A program made the position numbers and the translations under genes. This document shows, in pieces, positions 53,031 to 61,454 of a DNA stretch of 64,000 nt. This stretch comes from Pandoraea sp. ASV26. GTDB taxonomy: Bacteria > Pseudomonadota > Gammaproteobacteria > Burkholderiales > Burkholderiaceae. The first letter of the stretch is position 1, and the number at the start of each line of letters is the position of its first letter. The notes beneath the pieces were generated by a model, which worked only from the letters and a program-made list of their open reading frames with translations, was not told the origin of the DNA and searched no databases. The stretch is taken from the NCBI RefSeq assembly GCF_016428915.1, contig NZ_JAELTP010000002.1, positions 1 through 64,000 on the forward strand, read 5' to 3'.

Positions 53031-53672
53031 TCACGGCAGCATCCGGCCGAGCACCGGGTGACGATCGACCCACTGGTGCTTGAGCGCACCGCCGATGTGC
53101 AACGCCAGCAGCACGTACAAGCTATAGGCGCAGTAGGTGTGGACGTTGCCGAGCACGCCATGCCAGTAGTCCTTGTTCGCATCGCTCATCGCCATCAGGA
53201 AGCCCATGCGCGGAAACGGCACGCTGCCGAAGAGCACCAGCGGATGCGTCGATGCCGCGACCCAGGCAGAGTCATGCGCCCAGCCCGAGAGGGGCAGCGC
53301 GAAGATCACGACATACAGCAACCAGTGCACCACATGCGCTGCCGTGCGCTCCCACGAGGCGAAGACCTGCGAGAGTGCGGGAGGACGATGTGTTGCGCGC
53401 CACAGAATGCGCAGGATCGCGAGGCCCAGCACGGTAATACCGATGGACTTGTGCAGATCGATCCAGAAGCGCACGTCGATCTTCTCGAGTGTGGCGTCGG
53501 AGAGCAATGCGATCGTCTGGCCGATGGCGACGTTACCGAGCATCAACAACGCGACCGCCCAATGCAGCAGCATCGCGACACGGGTGTACTTGGCGTCATC
53601 GAACAAGGCCACACCGGGCTTGTGCGCAGACGCGGAAGAAGCTGAGGGAGGCAGAGAATTCACGTCGGACAT
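53031..53672 (-). CDS. Cytochrome b561-type membrane protein
   Basis: A 213-residue protein with four membrane segments and the paired histidines of diheme b561: YTRVAMLLHWAVALLML, DLHKSIGITVLGLAILRILWR, HVVHWLLYVVIFALPLSGW and GNVHTYCAYSLYVLLALHIGGALKHQ. Such proteins carry electrons at the inner membrane, often from the quinone pool to periplasmic acceptors or against superoxide (CybB-like). The frame continues upstream but ATG 53672 gives a normal N terminus. Confidence 0.92.
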   Translation of the reverse strand: MSDVNSLPPSASSASAHKPGVALFDDAKYTRVAMLLHWAVALLMLGNVAIGQTIALLSDATLEKIDVRFWIDLHKSIGITVLGLAILRILWRATHRPPALSQVFASWERTAAHVVHWLLYVVIFALPLSGWAHDSAWVAASTHPLVLFGSVPFPRMGFLMAMSDANKDYWHGVLGNVHTYCAYSLYVLLALHIGGALKHQWVDRHPVLGRMLP

Positions 53673-53924
53673 CCTGAAGATACAGTGGTGATGATTGCAT
53701 AACGCGAGTTCAATCGCGCTTATTCCCGCATTGCGGCAAAAAAGGTTGTTACGGCGGATTACAGCGCCCGCCGACGCCGACCCCACGTCTCGTACAACCC
53801 GCCAAAAACACCCATCAGTCGGTATTACGTCTCACCTGCCCCGCATCTTCCTTGCGACCCCGACGCAAAACCGCGATGATCGGACATTCCACGCGCGGCG
53901 CGAGCGCCGCTGCCCCCCCCCCAA

Positions 53925-54761
53925 ATGAGACACGCCATGCCTCGCAGCACCGCCGAAAAACGCGCCGCCTTTCGAGAACTCCACGTTGCCGGCTGCTTTG
54001 TGATCCCGAACCCTTGGGACGCCGGCAGCGCGCGGTATCTCGAACACGCCGGCTTCAAAGCGCTCGCTTCGACCAGTTCGGGCTTTGCCTGGTCAACGGG
54101 CCACCCGGACAACGGCGTGACGCGCGACACCGTGCTCGCGCACTTGCGCACGCTCGTCGAGGCCACCGACCTGCCCGTCAACGCCGACTTCGAAAGCGGC
54201 TTCGGCAAGACGCCCGACGACGTGGCGCAAAGCGTCAAGATGGCGGTGGCCACCGGTGTCGCCGGATTGTCCATCGAAGACTCGACCGGCAACGCCAACA
54301 CGCCGCTCTTCCCGATCGACGAGGCGGTCGCCCGCATGAAGGCCGCACGCCGCGCCATCGACGAGACCGGCGGCGACACACTGCTCGTCGGCCGCGCCGA
54401 GAACTTCTTCGCCGGCGTGCCCGATCTCGACGACACCATCGCACGCCTGCAAGCTTACGCCGAAGCGGGCGCCGATTGTCTCTATGCGCCGGGTATTCAG
54501 TCAATCGAGCAAATCCGCGCCGTCGTCGCGGCGGTTGCCCCGAAACCGGTGAACATTTTGATCGGCGCGACGTCGCCGCTGACATTGCAAGACCTCGCCG
54601 CGCTCGGTGTACGCCGCGTGAGCGTGGGCGGTGCCCTTGCCCGCGCCGCATGGGGCGGCTTCATTCACGCGGCGAAGGCGCTTGCCGAAGGTCGCTTCGA
54701 TGGCTTCGACGGCGCGGCCAGCGGCGCCACCCTCAACGGACTGTTTCGCACGAGCGAGTGA
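53925..54761 (+). CDS. Isocitrate lyase/PEP mutase family enzyme
   Basis: A 278-residue TIM-barrel protein with the family pattern NPWDAGSARYLEHAGFKALASTSSG, NADFESGFGKTPDDVAQ, GLSIEDSTG and VGRAENFF. Members cleave or form C-C or C-P bonds of 2-oxo acids (oxaloacetate hydrolase/decarboxylase, 2-methylisocitrate lyase-like, PEP mutase). The KKCGH motif of true isocitrate and methylisocitrate lyases is absent, so a hydrolase or decarboxylase role is more likely. An ATG at 53937 is an alternative start; neither has a clear ribosome binding site. Confidence 0.88.
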   Translation: MRHAMPRSTAEKRAAFRELHVAGCFVIPNPWDAGSARYLEHAGFKALASTSSGFAWSTGHPDNGVTRDTVLAHLRTLVEATDLPVNADFESGFGKTPDDVAQSVKMAVATGVAGLSIEDSTGNANTPLFPIDEAVARMKAARRAIDETGGDTLLVGRAENFFAGVPDLDDTIARLQAYAEAGADCLYAPGIQSIEQIRAVVAAVAPKPVNILIGATSPLTLQDLAALGVRRVSVGGALARAAWGGFIHAAKALAEGRFDGFDGAASGATLNGLFRTSE

Positions 54762-54949
54762 TCCCCGCCCCGGCCCGCTCGTCAGGCGGGGCGATTCGGC
54801 CACCGGCGCGGCAGGTACATGTCCAGTGACTTTTCGTCGATGGACGTACCCCCCGCGTGCCGGGAGAATTCGCTCTGAGCCGATGCGCCGCCTTGCCATG
54901 TCTTCCGAATGCGGCATGCACGGCGTCCCCCACCCGATGGAGCGTCCGC

Positions 54950-55747
54950 ATGAATCTGCCGCACGAGGCTTTTGCCATTCCCACGCCGCTCGGCGCACCG
55001 CTGCCCAAACCGCGCGTTTTCGATAATGTCGAGCATGAGCGCGCCGACCGGAAGCTGCGTCTGGCTGTCGCCTTCCGGATCTTCGCGCGCTTCGGTCTTG
55101 CGGAGGGCATCGCCGGGCATATCACCGTGCGCGACCCCGAGTTTCACGACCGTTTCTGGGTCAACCGCTATGCACAGCACTTCTCGTCGATCCACCCGGA
55201 CGATCTGATGCTCGTCGACGAAGCGGGCCGTCTGCATCACGGCGACGGCCCGGTCAATGCCGCGGCCATGGCCATCCACGCGGGCATTCACGCCACGCTG
55301 CCCCACGTGACGGCCGCCGCGCACACGCACACGACACACGGACGCGCCTTCGCTGCCCGCGCGCGAGCGCTCGCACCGATCAATCAGGAGGCGTGCCTCT
55401 TCTACGACGACCACGTGCTGTTTCGCGGCGATGTGCTCGTGCTCGGTGCCGACGAAGGGCGTCGCATCGCACAGACGATGGGGCACAAGCGCGCTGCCGT
55501 GCTGCTCAATCACGGGCTGCTCACTGTGGGCTCGTCAGTCGACGCGGCCGCCTACCGCTTCCTCGCCATGGAGCGATGCGCGCAAGTGCAGTTGCTCGCC
55601 GAAGCCGCAGGTTCGCTCGAAGTGCTCTCCGATAGCGAGGCCCGCGAGGTGTTTCGTTTGCTCGGCTCGGACTATGTGGCGTGGCTGGGGTATAAGGGCC
55701 TCTACGAGCAGGTGCTGCGCGAGAGCCCCGATCTGTCGGCACGATAA
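54950..55747 (+). CDS. Class II aldolase/adducin family protein
   Basis: A 265-residue protein with metal-binding His residues in AAAHTHTTHG and LNHGLLTVG, plus EGIAGHITVRDPE near the N terminus, the layout of class II aldolases such as fuculose-phosphate aldolase and of the adducin head. Many bacterial members of this subgroup lack a defined substrate. The ATG at 54950 follows GGAG by eight nt. Its 3' end overlaps the convergent LysR gene by 46 bp. Confidence 0.9.
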   Translation: MNLPHEAFAIPTPLGAPLPKPRVFDNVEHERADRKLRLAVAFRIFARFGLAEGIAGHITVRDPEFHDRFWVNRYAQHFSSIHPDDLMLVDEAGRLHHGDGPVNAAAMAIHAGIHATLPHVTAAAHTHTTHGRAFAARARALAPINQEACLFYDDHVLFRGDVLVLGADEGRRIAQTMGHKRAAVLLNHGLLTVGSSVDAAAYRFLAMERCAQVQLLAEAAGSLEVLSDSEAREVFRLLGSDYVAWLGYKGLYEQVLRESPDLSAR

Positions 55748-56655
55748 GTGTCCACCGCACGGCGCAGCCACGCGTCGAACTGACGCAGCGGCGCCCAGTC
55801 GCTGCGCTGCGCCGGATAGGAGAAGTAGATGGTTTGCGGATTGGCGAGCGTATGCGGATGCGCCTGCACCAGCGCGCCACTGGCCAGCTCACGCTCGATC
55901 AACACACGCGGCAGCAAGGCAACGCCAAGCCCGGCGACCGCCGCGTTGATCGCCATGATGAACATGTCGTAACGCTGAGCACTGCGCCTGGGCTTGACGT
56001 CCAGCCCGACGGCCGACGCGTGGCTCAGCCCCTGCGACGCGAGCCAGTCGTCCCACACGTGCGGCAGGTCGCGCGCGCAGATCCATGACAACGCGGCGAT
56101 CTGTTCCAGCGAAAGCGATGTCCGTCCATCGAGCAAACGGGGGGCCGCCACAAGCAGCAGGGCGTCGTCGGTAATGAGCGCCGTGCCGGGCATGCCCGGC
56201 CATCGCCGCGTGCTGAAGTAGATCGTGGCGTCGAAGGCGGAATCGTCGAAGAACACCGGCTGATCGCGCCCGAGAATATGAAGGCGCACGTCGCGCGTGC
56301 TCGCGTAAAAGTCGTCCAGCCGTGGAATCAGCCACTGGGCGGCAAACGTCATGCCGACGGCAATTTCCAGTTCCGTCTCGCGCCCCTGCTGCACGACGTC
56401 CAGCGTGTCGCGTCGGATCTGGTCGAGATGCACGCGAATCCGTTTGGCGTACTCCGCGCCGACCGACGTCAATACGAGCCGTTGCTTCACGCGCTCGAAC
56501 AGCGCCACGCCGAGGTGCTTCTCCAACTCGCCCACTCGTTTGCACACGGCACCATGGGTGAGCGCGAGTTCCTGCGCGGCCTGCGCGAAATTCTGATGAC
56601 GGGCGCTGGCCTCGAAGGCCTGCAACGCCGAGAGGCTGGGAACGCCCAGACGCAT
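55702..56655 (-). CDS. LysR-type regulator, GcvA-like
   Basis: A 317-residue LTTR starting MRLGVPSLSALQAFEASARHQNFAQAAQELALTH (shown here only as the GcvA-type start), with an Ala-rich recognition helix and a ligand domain from about residue 90 (ELEIAVGMTFAAQWLIPRLDDF). GcvA-like regulators usually act on a neighbouring gene; candidates are the aldolase and the transporter. The C terminus runs 46 bp into the convergent aldolase gene. Confidence 0.92.
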   Translation of the reverse strand: MRLGVPSLSALQAFEASARHQNFAQAAQELALTHGAVCKRVGELEKHLGVALFERVKQRLVLTSVGAEYAKRIRVHLDQIRRDTLDVVQQGRETELEIAVGMTFAAQWLIPRLDDFYASTRDVRLHILGRDQPVFFDDSAFDATIYFSTRRWPGMPGTALITDDALLLVAAPRLLDGRTSLSLEQIAALSWICARDLPHVWDDWLASQGLSHASAVGLDVKPRRSAQRYDMFIMAINAAVAGLGVALLPRVLIERELASGALVQAHPHTLANPQTIYFSYPAQRSDWAPLRQFDAWLRRAVDTYRADRSGLSRSTCS

Positions 56656-56710
56656 GATGGCTCCTGCGGGAATACGATCTAGCCCGACAGTCTATGCGAA
56701 GCGTCTCGGG

Positions 56711-56750
56711 GAAAACAAACGGCCCGCCGTGCCGAAGCATCGACGGGCCG
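56711..56750 (-). terminator. Rho-independent terminator after the nitrate/nitrite transporter gene
   Basis: CGGCCCG (56720-56726) and CGGGCCG (56744-56750) form the stem. On the minus strand the hairpin is followed by TTTGTTTTC. It lies 26 bp past the transporter stop codon, so that gene is transcribed alone. Confidence 0.8.
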
Positions 56751-56775
56751 CCGGGGTGCGATGACAGCGCAGCGC

Positions 56776-58164
56776 TTACTCGACGTGTGCCACACCGCCC
56801 GCGAGGACGGCACCGCCTGCCACGTCCGTCGGCAGCGCCCACGACATCCAGTGCGTGCGCAGCGCAACGACCAGCACGAAGGCGAGCGCCGCCAAGGCGC
56901 CGAACGTGGCGAAGCCCATCTGATAGCTGCCCGTCGACTCTTTCGCAATGCCCATGATGACCGGCAAATAGAAGCCGCCGATGCCGCCCGCCGCGCCGAC
57001 GATGCCCGACATCAGCCCGGTCTTGCCGTGCCAGCGCTGCGGCACGAGCTGGAACGTCGCTCCGTTGCCGAGACCGAAGCACAGGTAGATCAGCACGAGC
57101 AGCGCGATACCGGCACCTTGCGGGGGCATCCAGACGGCGAAAACCAGGTCGATGATCGAAATCGCCGCGAGCAGCAGCACGAGCGCCCGCACGCCGGAAA
57201 TGCGGTCAGCAACCAGACCGCCGATCGGACGCACCAGCGCGCCGAGAAACGCGAGCAGCGACATGAACAGACCCGCTTCGATACGCGCCATGCCATACAG
57301 CGAGATGAGCAGCGTCGTGACATACGACGACATGCCGACGAAGCCACCGAACGTAATGCTGTAGACCAGCATGATGACCCACGTGTCGCGCTCGGCCAGC
57401 ACCCCGCGATAGTGACGCGGCAGTACGGCAATCGCGAGCAACGCGCCCAGCACCGGCAGCAGCAACACGCCAGCCTTGCCTTCACCGAACGCGCCCGAAT
57501 GCACGCACAGCACGAGTGCGATCAGACCGAACACGGTAATGCAGAAGCTCGTGAACGCGCGCGGCGCACTGCCCGACTTCACGCCCTGATCCTTCGCCCA
57601 GAACACCAGCGCCAACCCGGCGAGCGCGAGCAACGGCAATGCGGCACCGGCCGCGTGCGCCCAGCCATAGTGCTCGGCCAGCCCGGGGAACATGAAGCCA
57701 TCGAGCACGGCGCCGATGTTACCCGCCGCCGCGAGCCCGAGCACCAGCCCCTGCACCTTCGGCGGATAGTTGCTGCCCGCCATCGGCAACGCTACGGCGA
57801 AGCTCGCCCCGCCAATGCCGAGGAACACACCGAGCACCAGCAGCAGCGTGTACGAGGGCGTGCCCGGCATGAGCAGCAAGACCACAGACGGAATGGCCGA
57901 CAGCGTGAGTCCCATCAACGCGATCTTGCGACCGTCGAAGGCCTGATAGAGATTGCCAAGCGTGACGCGCAGAATGGCGGCGCCAAGCACCGGCACGGCG
58001 ACGAGAAAGCCGGTTTGTGCCGGCGTCATCGCGATGTCTTTGCCGATGAACGGGGCCAAGGGTCCGAGCATCACCCAGACGGTGAAACCGGTGTCGAAGT
58101 AGAGAAAACACGCGACCAGCGCGCGCCAGTTGCCACTTTTCAACGATTGCGTGAGCGTGCTCAT
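56776..58164 (-). CDS. narK: Nitrate/nitrite transporter, MFS NNP family (NarK/NasA-like)
   Basis: A 462-residue protein with 12 predicted membrane segments. The two NNP signatures are visible as GIGGASFAVALPMAGSNYPP with GLAAAGNIGAVLDG, and as GLSG-equivalent GIVGAAGGIGGFYLP after QRWHGKTGLM. It moves nitrate and/or nitrite across the inner membrane. The ATG has GAGGG six nt upstream. The leader just before it contains a terminator and a competing hairpin (58189-58274), pointing to control by antitermination. Confidence 0.93.
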   Translation of the reverse strand: MSTLTQSLKSGNWRALVACFLYFDTGFTVWVMLGPLAPFIGKDIAMTPAQTGFLVAVPVLGAAILRVTLGNLYQAFDGRKIALMGLTLSAIPSVVLLLMPGTPSYTLLLVLGVFLGIGGASFAVALPMAGSNYPPKVQGLVLGLAAAGNIGAVLDGFMFPGLAEHYGWAHAAGAALPLLALAGLALVFWAKDQGVKSGSAPRAFTSFCITVFGLIALVLCVHSGAFGEGKAGVLLLPVLGALLAIAVLPRHYRGVLAERDTWVIMLVYSITFGGFVGMSSYVTTLLISLYGMARIEAGLFMSLLAFLGALVRPIGGLVADRISGVRALVLLLAAISIIDLVFAVWMPPQGAGIALLVLIYLCFGLGNGATFQLVPQRWHGKTGLMSGIVGAAGGIGGFYLPVIMGIAKESTGSYQMGFATFGALAALAFVLVVALRTHWMSWALPTDVAGGAVLAGGVAHVE

Positions 58165-58188
58165 GGATACCCTCGTATTCGTATGCCG

Positions 58189-58274
58189 AAAAAAAAGCGC
58201 CCCGAAGCCGTATGCCTGTGAACAGGCCTATGGCTTCGGGACGCCGTTGCCCCGAAGTCCCCGCTCGCGCGGGG
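58189..58274 (-). promoter_or_regulatory. Attenuator leader of the narK-like gene: antiterminator and terminator hairpins
   Basis: Reading the minus strand: hairpin 1 pairs CCCCGC with GCGGGG (58259-58274). Hairpin 2 pairs CTTCGGGGC with GTCCCGAAG around the six-base loop AACGGC (58234-58257). The terminator pairs CCCGAAGCCATAGGCCT with AGGCATACGGCTTCGGG (58201-58240) and is followed by GCGC and eight T. The right arm of hairpin 2 is the left arm of the terminator, so only one can form. A six-base loop with A at position 1 and G at position 4 is the target known for ANTAR antiterminators such as NasR. Confidence 0.78.
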
Positions 58275-58653
58275 GCATGCATGCGGTGCAGAAAATTCGC
58301 TTGTCTTCACTCGGCCGCCGTTGGCCTTATGCAAGGATTAGCAAGTGCCGTGCCAGGCAGGCGTTCGTCGCGCGGGGCCTCGGCGCGGATGTCCGTTTCA
58401 CGCAGGTTTGCGAGCGATGCGGGGTGGATCGCGGCACCCGTCGCCAGGTGACGTGCGGCCTGCGCTGGTCGCGCGCGGTGACACCGCAACGGGCACGATG
58501 CCGCATCGCGATGCGGCGCCGCACCATAATTGTGCTGCATGCCATCGGCACGGATGGCGCACTACAGTTTGCCCACCGATTGTCGTTATTCCCGTGGGAG
58601 CTCGCCGCGTATGCGCCGGCGAGCAACAACAACAACATCCTTGGATCTCCCGC
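58275..58653. other. Non-coding stretch between narK leader and CPBP protease gene
   Basis: No supported gene is seen here, although a frame is open. A perfect 18-bp palindrome, GCCGCATCGCGATGCGGC, lies at 58500-58517, with an AT-rich CATAATTG just downstream. It could be an operator for the protease gene promoter. Promoters for both flanking genes should lie in this stretch. Confidence 0.4.
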
Positions 58654-60471
58654 GTGTACCGCACCTTTCTCTTTCTGCTTGTTGCCGCACTCGGCGTCTT
58701 GCCGCTCGCGCCATCGCACGCCACACAACCCGCTCCCTCCCCCGGCCACGGCTTGCTGAACCTCGACGAAGCGTCCAGGCAGATCGATGCAGCCTCCTTA
58801 GCCAAATATCGTCAGATCGCTGCGGACTACACCGCGGCCGTGCGCGCCAAGCCCAACGACGCCGCGCTGGCGCTGGCACGCTGCCAATTCATGCAGACCT
58901 TCGCCTGGTCGGATGAGCTGCGATGGGGCGAGCAGGCCCAGAAAGACCTGGAGACGTGCCAGCACGAATTGAGAGAGACGTTTGGGGAGATGCCGGAAAT
59001 CGCGCTGTACCTGCTGCAAAGCGTGTACGGCAAGGCAGCGATTTCGCAAGGCACCGCCCTGCTGCCCAAGGCCACGGGATGGCCGGCGAAGGATCGCGCG
59101 AGTTTGCATGCTGCGCTCTCAAACGCCTATCAAGTGACCAAGGACACGAAGAATGCCGGGCTGCACGCAGTGGAAGCGGCCAGACTGGCACCGGATACCC
59201 CCTTACTGCTGAGCGCTGTTCGCTATCTCGCAACGACAGGCGAGAAAGACGAGGCAACGCGTCTGCTGATGAACGCGCCTGTGCCGACGACACCGTGGAT
59301 GGCCAATTCGTACGTCAATACCGCCCATGACGTACTACCCGGCACTGCGGCACGCGAGGTCTTGCTTCGCGTGCAAAAGGCGGGGATGAAGGTCGATCCG
59401 TATGCGAGCGCGCGCGCCTTTCTTCAAGCCGGCGACGCCGCTGGTGCGCAACGTGCCATGGCAGACAAACCGCAGAGCGAGACCGAAACCTCTCAGAATC
59501 GCGCGTTGCGTCTGCAAGTCGCGCTTGCCGCCGGGGATGCCAAGGCGGCAGAGGGCGCTTTGCAAGCGTCTCTCGCTCACGATAAGGGCAATATCTGGCC
59601 GCTCACGCAATCGTACGGCATGCTATTGACGATCGAGCCGGCGGCAGCGTTTCATCCCGCCCTCTTCTCGCTGCTGGTCTCGCTACTGTCCGGCCTGCTT
59701 GCGATCGCCCTGTCGCCAGGCCTGCTGATGTTCCCCGTGCATTATGTCGGCACCGTTCGCGCACGCAAGAAACGCCTGACGGTTCCCCTGTTCGACAGCA
59801 TCGGCCTGCGCCACGCATGGTATGGCCTTGCAGTGTTCTTCGTTGCCAGCTGGCTGGTTCCCCAGGCCATGCTCGGACGACTCGCGCTGACGCTCGCTGG
59901 CAATGCCGCCAACCTGCCGCTTCTGCAACCCAAGCTCGCCATTGCGCACGCCGTGACCCTCGGCGTCGTCTCGCTTGCTTTGGCGCTAACGGTATGGCGT
60001 TTCGGCTGGCGGCAGTGGCTTGGGAGCGGCAAGTGGGAGGTGAAATGGCTCATCTGGCCCGTGATCGCCGTCGGGCTCGCGTTGCTCGGCAGCTGGGTGG
60101 TCACTCGCTACGGACCGACTGGGACGCAGGCCCTCCTTTGGGCCGAGTCGATCGCGCGCGGTGCGGCGCAACTGGGCGGTGCCGGGCTCGCCCTGTTGCT
60201 GCTCGCCGTCGCGGTGCCGATCGTCGAAGAGTTCGTGTTCCGGGGCTGCCTGCTGGGTGGCCTGACACGTCACATGAGTTTCGTCGCCTCGAATATTTGG
60301 CAAGCCGTGATCTTTGCCACCGCTCACTGCGATGCCAAACGCTTCCTGTTTTATCTGCTGATCGGATTGACGGCTGGTTGGCTGGCGAAGAAAACGCGTG
60401 GTCTGGCAGCCCCCGTCTTGCTGCACGCGGCAATCAACACGGTGTTTGTCGTGTCGATCCTGAGCCATTGA
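58654..60471 (+). CDS. Membrane CPBP (CAAX/Abi) protease with N-terminal TPR-like region
   Basis: About 605 residues from a GTG at 58654, which begins directly with a signal peptide (VYRTFLFLLVAALGVLPLAPSHA). Residues 30-320 are helical TPR-like repeats, probably periplasmic. Residues 330-605 contain about eight membrane segments and the CPBP motifs VEEFVFRG (EExxxR), FATAHCD (FxxxH) and LHAAINT. CPBP proteases process prenylated or peptide substrates or act in bacteriocin immunity. The substrate here is unknown. Start codon choice is uncertain because no strong ribosome binding site is visible and the frame is open to 58345. Confidence 0.85.
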   Translation: MYRTFLFLLVAALGVLPLAPSHATQPAPSPGHGLLNLDEASRQIDAASLAKYRQIAADYTAAVRAKPNDAALALARCQFMQTFAWSDELRWGEQAQKDLETCQHELRETFGEMPEIALYLLQSVYGKAAISQGTALLPKATGWPAKDRASLHAALSNAYQVTKDTKNAGLHAVEAARLAPDTPLLLSAVRYLATTGEKDEATRLLMNAPVPTTPWMANSYVNTAHDVLPGTAAREVLLRVQKAGMKVDPYASARAFLQAGDAAGAQRAMADKPQSETETSQNRALRLQVALAAGDAKAAEGALQASLAHDKGNIWPLTQSYGMLLTIEPAAAFHPALFSLLVSLLSGLLAIALSPGLLMFPVHYVGTVRARKKRLTVPLFDSIGLRHAWYGLAVFFVASWLVPQAMLGRLALTLAGNAANLPLLQPKLAIAHAVTLGVVSLALALTVWRFGWRQWLGSGKWEVKWLIWPVIAVGLALLGSWVVTRYGPTGTQALLWAESIARGAAQLGGAGLALLLLAVAVPIVEEFVFRGCLLGGLTRHMSFVASNIWQAVIFATAHCDAKRFLFYLLIGLTAGWLAKKTRGLAAPVLLHAAINTVFVVSILSH

Positions 60472-60534
60472 CCGAACGGGTGACGGCGTTAGTGGATAAT
60501 CGAAGCGCTCACCGTCATCGTTCGGACATCGCCA

Positions 60535-61206
60535 ATGAATGCCAAGCTCTTCCCGCATCTGGTTCGCTTTCACCCGCGACTGCTCATCGCGATCGTCATC
60601 GGCTTGCTGGCGGGTCTGTTGGTTCAGCTCGCCGTCAAAGGCGAGTTCAGTGTCGTCACGCGCACATTGATCGGCTGGAACGCCGGGGCCTGGTCCTATC
60701 TCGCGATGATCTGGTTCATGATGGTCACCGCGCCCAAGCGCAGCATCGAACGCTTCGCCGAACAGGAAGACCAGAGCGCGGCCATCGTGCTCACGGTCGT
60801 CAGCCTGTCGGCCATCGCGAGCGTCGTCGCCATCATCCACGTGCTCGCCAGCGCCAAATCCGGCGTGCCGCACCAGACGTCCGAACATGTGCTGTTCGCC
60901 GCCGCCACGCTGATCGCCGGGTGGTTTCTCGTACCGACGATCTACACGCTGCACTACGCCCGTCTGTACTTCACCGACACGGAGTCGCCCTACGCGCTGG
61001 CATGGCCCGACCGTGACTGCGATCCGGATTACTGGGACTTCCTGTACTTCTCGTTCACGATCGCCGTCGCCTCGCAAACCGCCGACGTGGCGCTCAAATC
61101 GCGCCGCATGCGACGCGCCACGCTCGCACAGGCCATCCTCTCGTTCTTCTTCAATCTGGCCGTGCTCGGCCTGTCGATCAATATCGGTGCCGGGCTGCTC
61201 AGCTAA
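60535..61206 (+). CDS. DUF1345 membrane protein
   Basis: A 223-residue protein with five or six membrane segments. The DUF1345 features are GWNAGAWSYLAMIWFMMV, HYARLYF and DPDYWDFLYFSFTIAVASQTADV, similar to the pore region of two-helix channels. Function unknown. It sits 63 bp after the protease gene in the same direction. Confidence 0.9.
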   Translation: MNAKLFPHLVRFHPRLLIAIVIGLLAGLLVQLAVKGEFSVVTRTLIGWNAGAWSYLAMIWFMMVTAPKRSIERFAEQEDQSAAIVLTVVSLSAIASVVAIIHVLASAKSGVPHQTSEHVLFAAATLIAGWFLVPTIYTLHYARLYFTDTESPYALAWPDRDCDPDYWDFLYFSFTIAVASQTADVALKSRRMRRATLAQAILSFFFNLAVLGLSINIGAGLLS

Positions 61207-61454
61207 GCCATCGCCCTCGCGGCAACTCGCTCCCGTGTGACATGGGGTCGCACGGGGCGCCGACATAAATCCCTTAAAAAACATACAAGTAGCGCCTGCA
61301 AACAAGCGCATACGCGACGCGTCAATGCGCCGCATGTGACGACTTGTCACGCGTGCTGCGATGCAGCATCCTCTAATATGCATGCAAATAAATGGCGATA
61401 AGTGGATCTATACGCCATACAAGACAGGGTTAATTTGCATACATAGAGCGCAAC
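61207..61454 (+). promoter_or_regulatory. Upstream region of the cytochrome bd operon with inverted repeats
   Basis: TATGCATGCAAATAA (61377-61391) and TTAATTTGCATACATA (61430-61445) are imperfect inverted copies 38 bp apart, the second ending 9 bp before the ATG. GTGAC-N5-GTCAC lies at 61336-61350 and TGCTGC-GAT-GCAGCA just after. No canonical FNR box (TTGAT-N4-ATCAA) was found. Confidence 0.45.

Noticed and set aside
53925-54761. Methylisocitrate lyase (prpB)
   Set aside because: The KKCGH catalytic motif is missing and no prpC or prpD gene adjoins it.
54764-54795. GC-rich hairpin after the PEP-mutase-family gene as a terminator
   Set aside because: The loop is long and no T tract follows; evidence is too weak.
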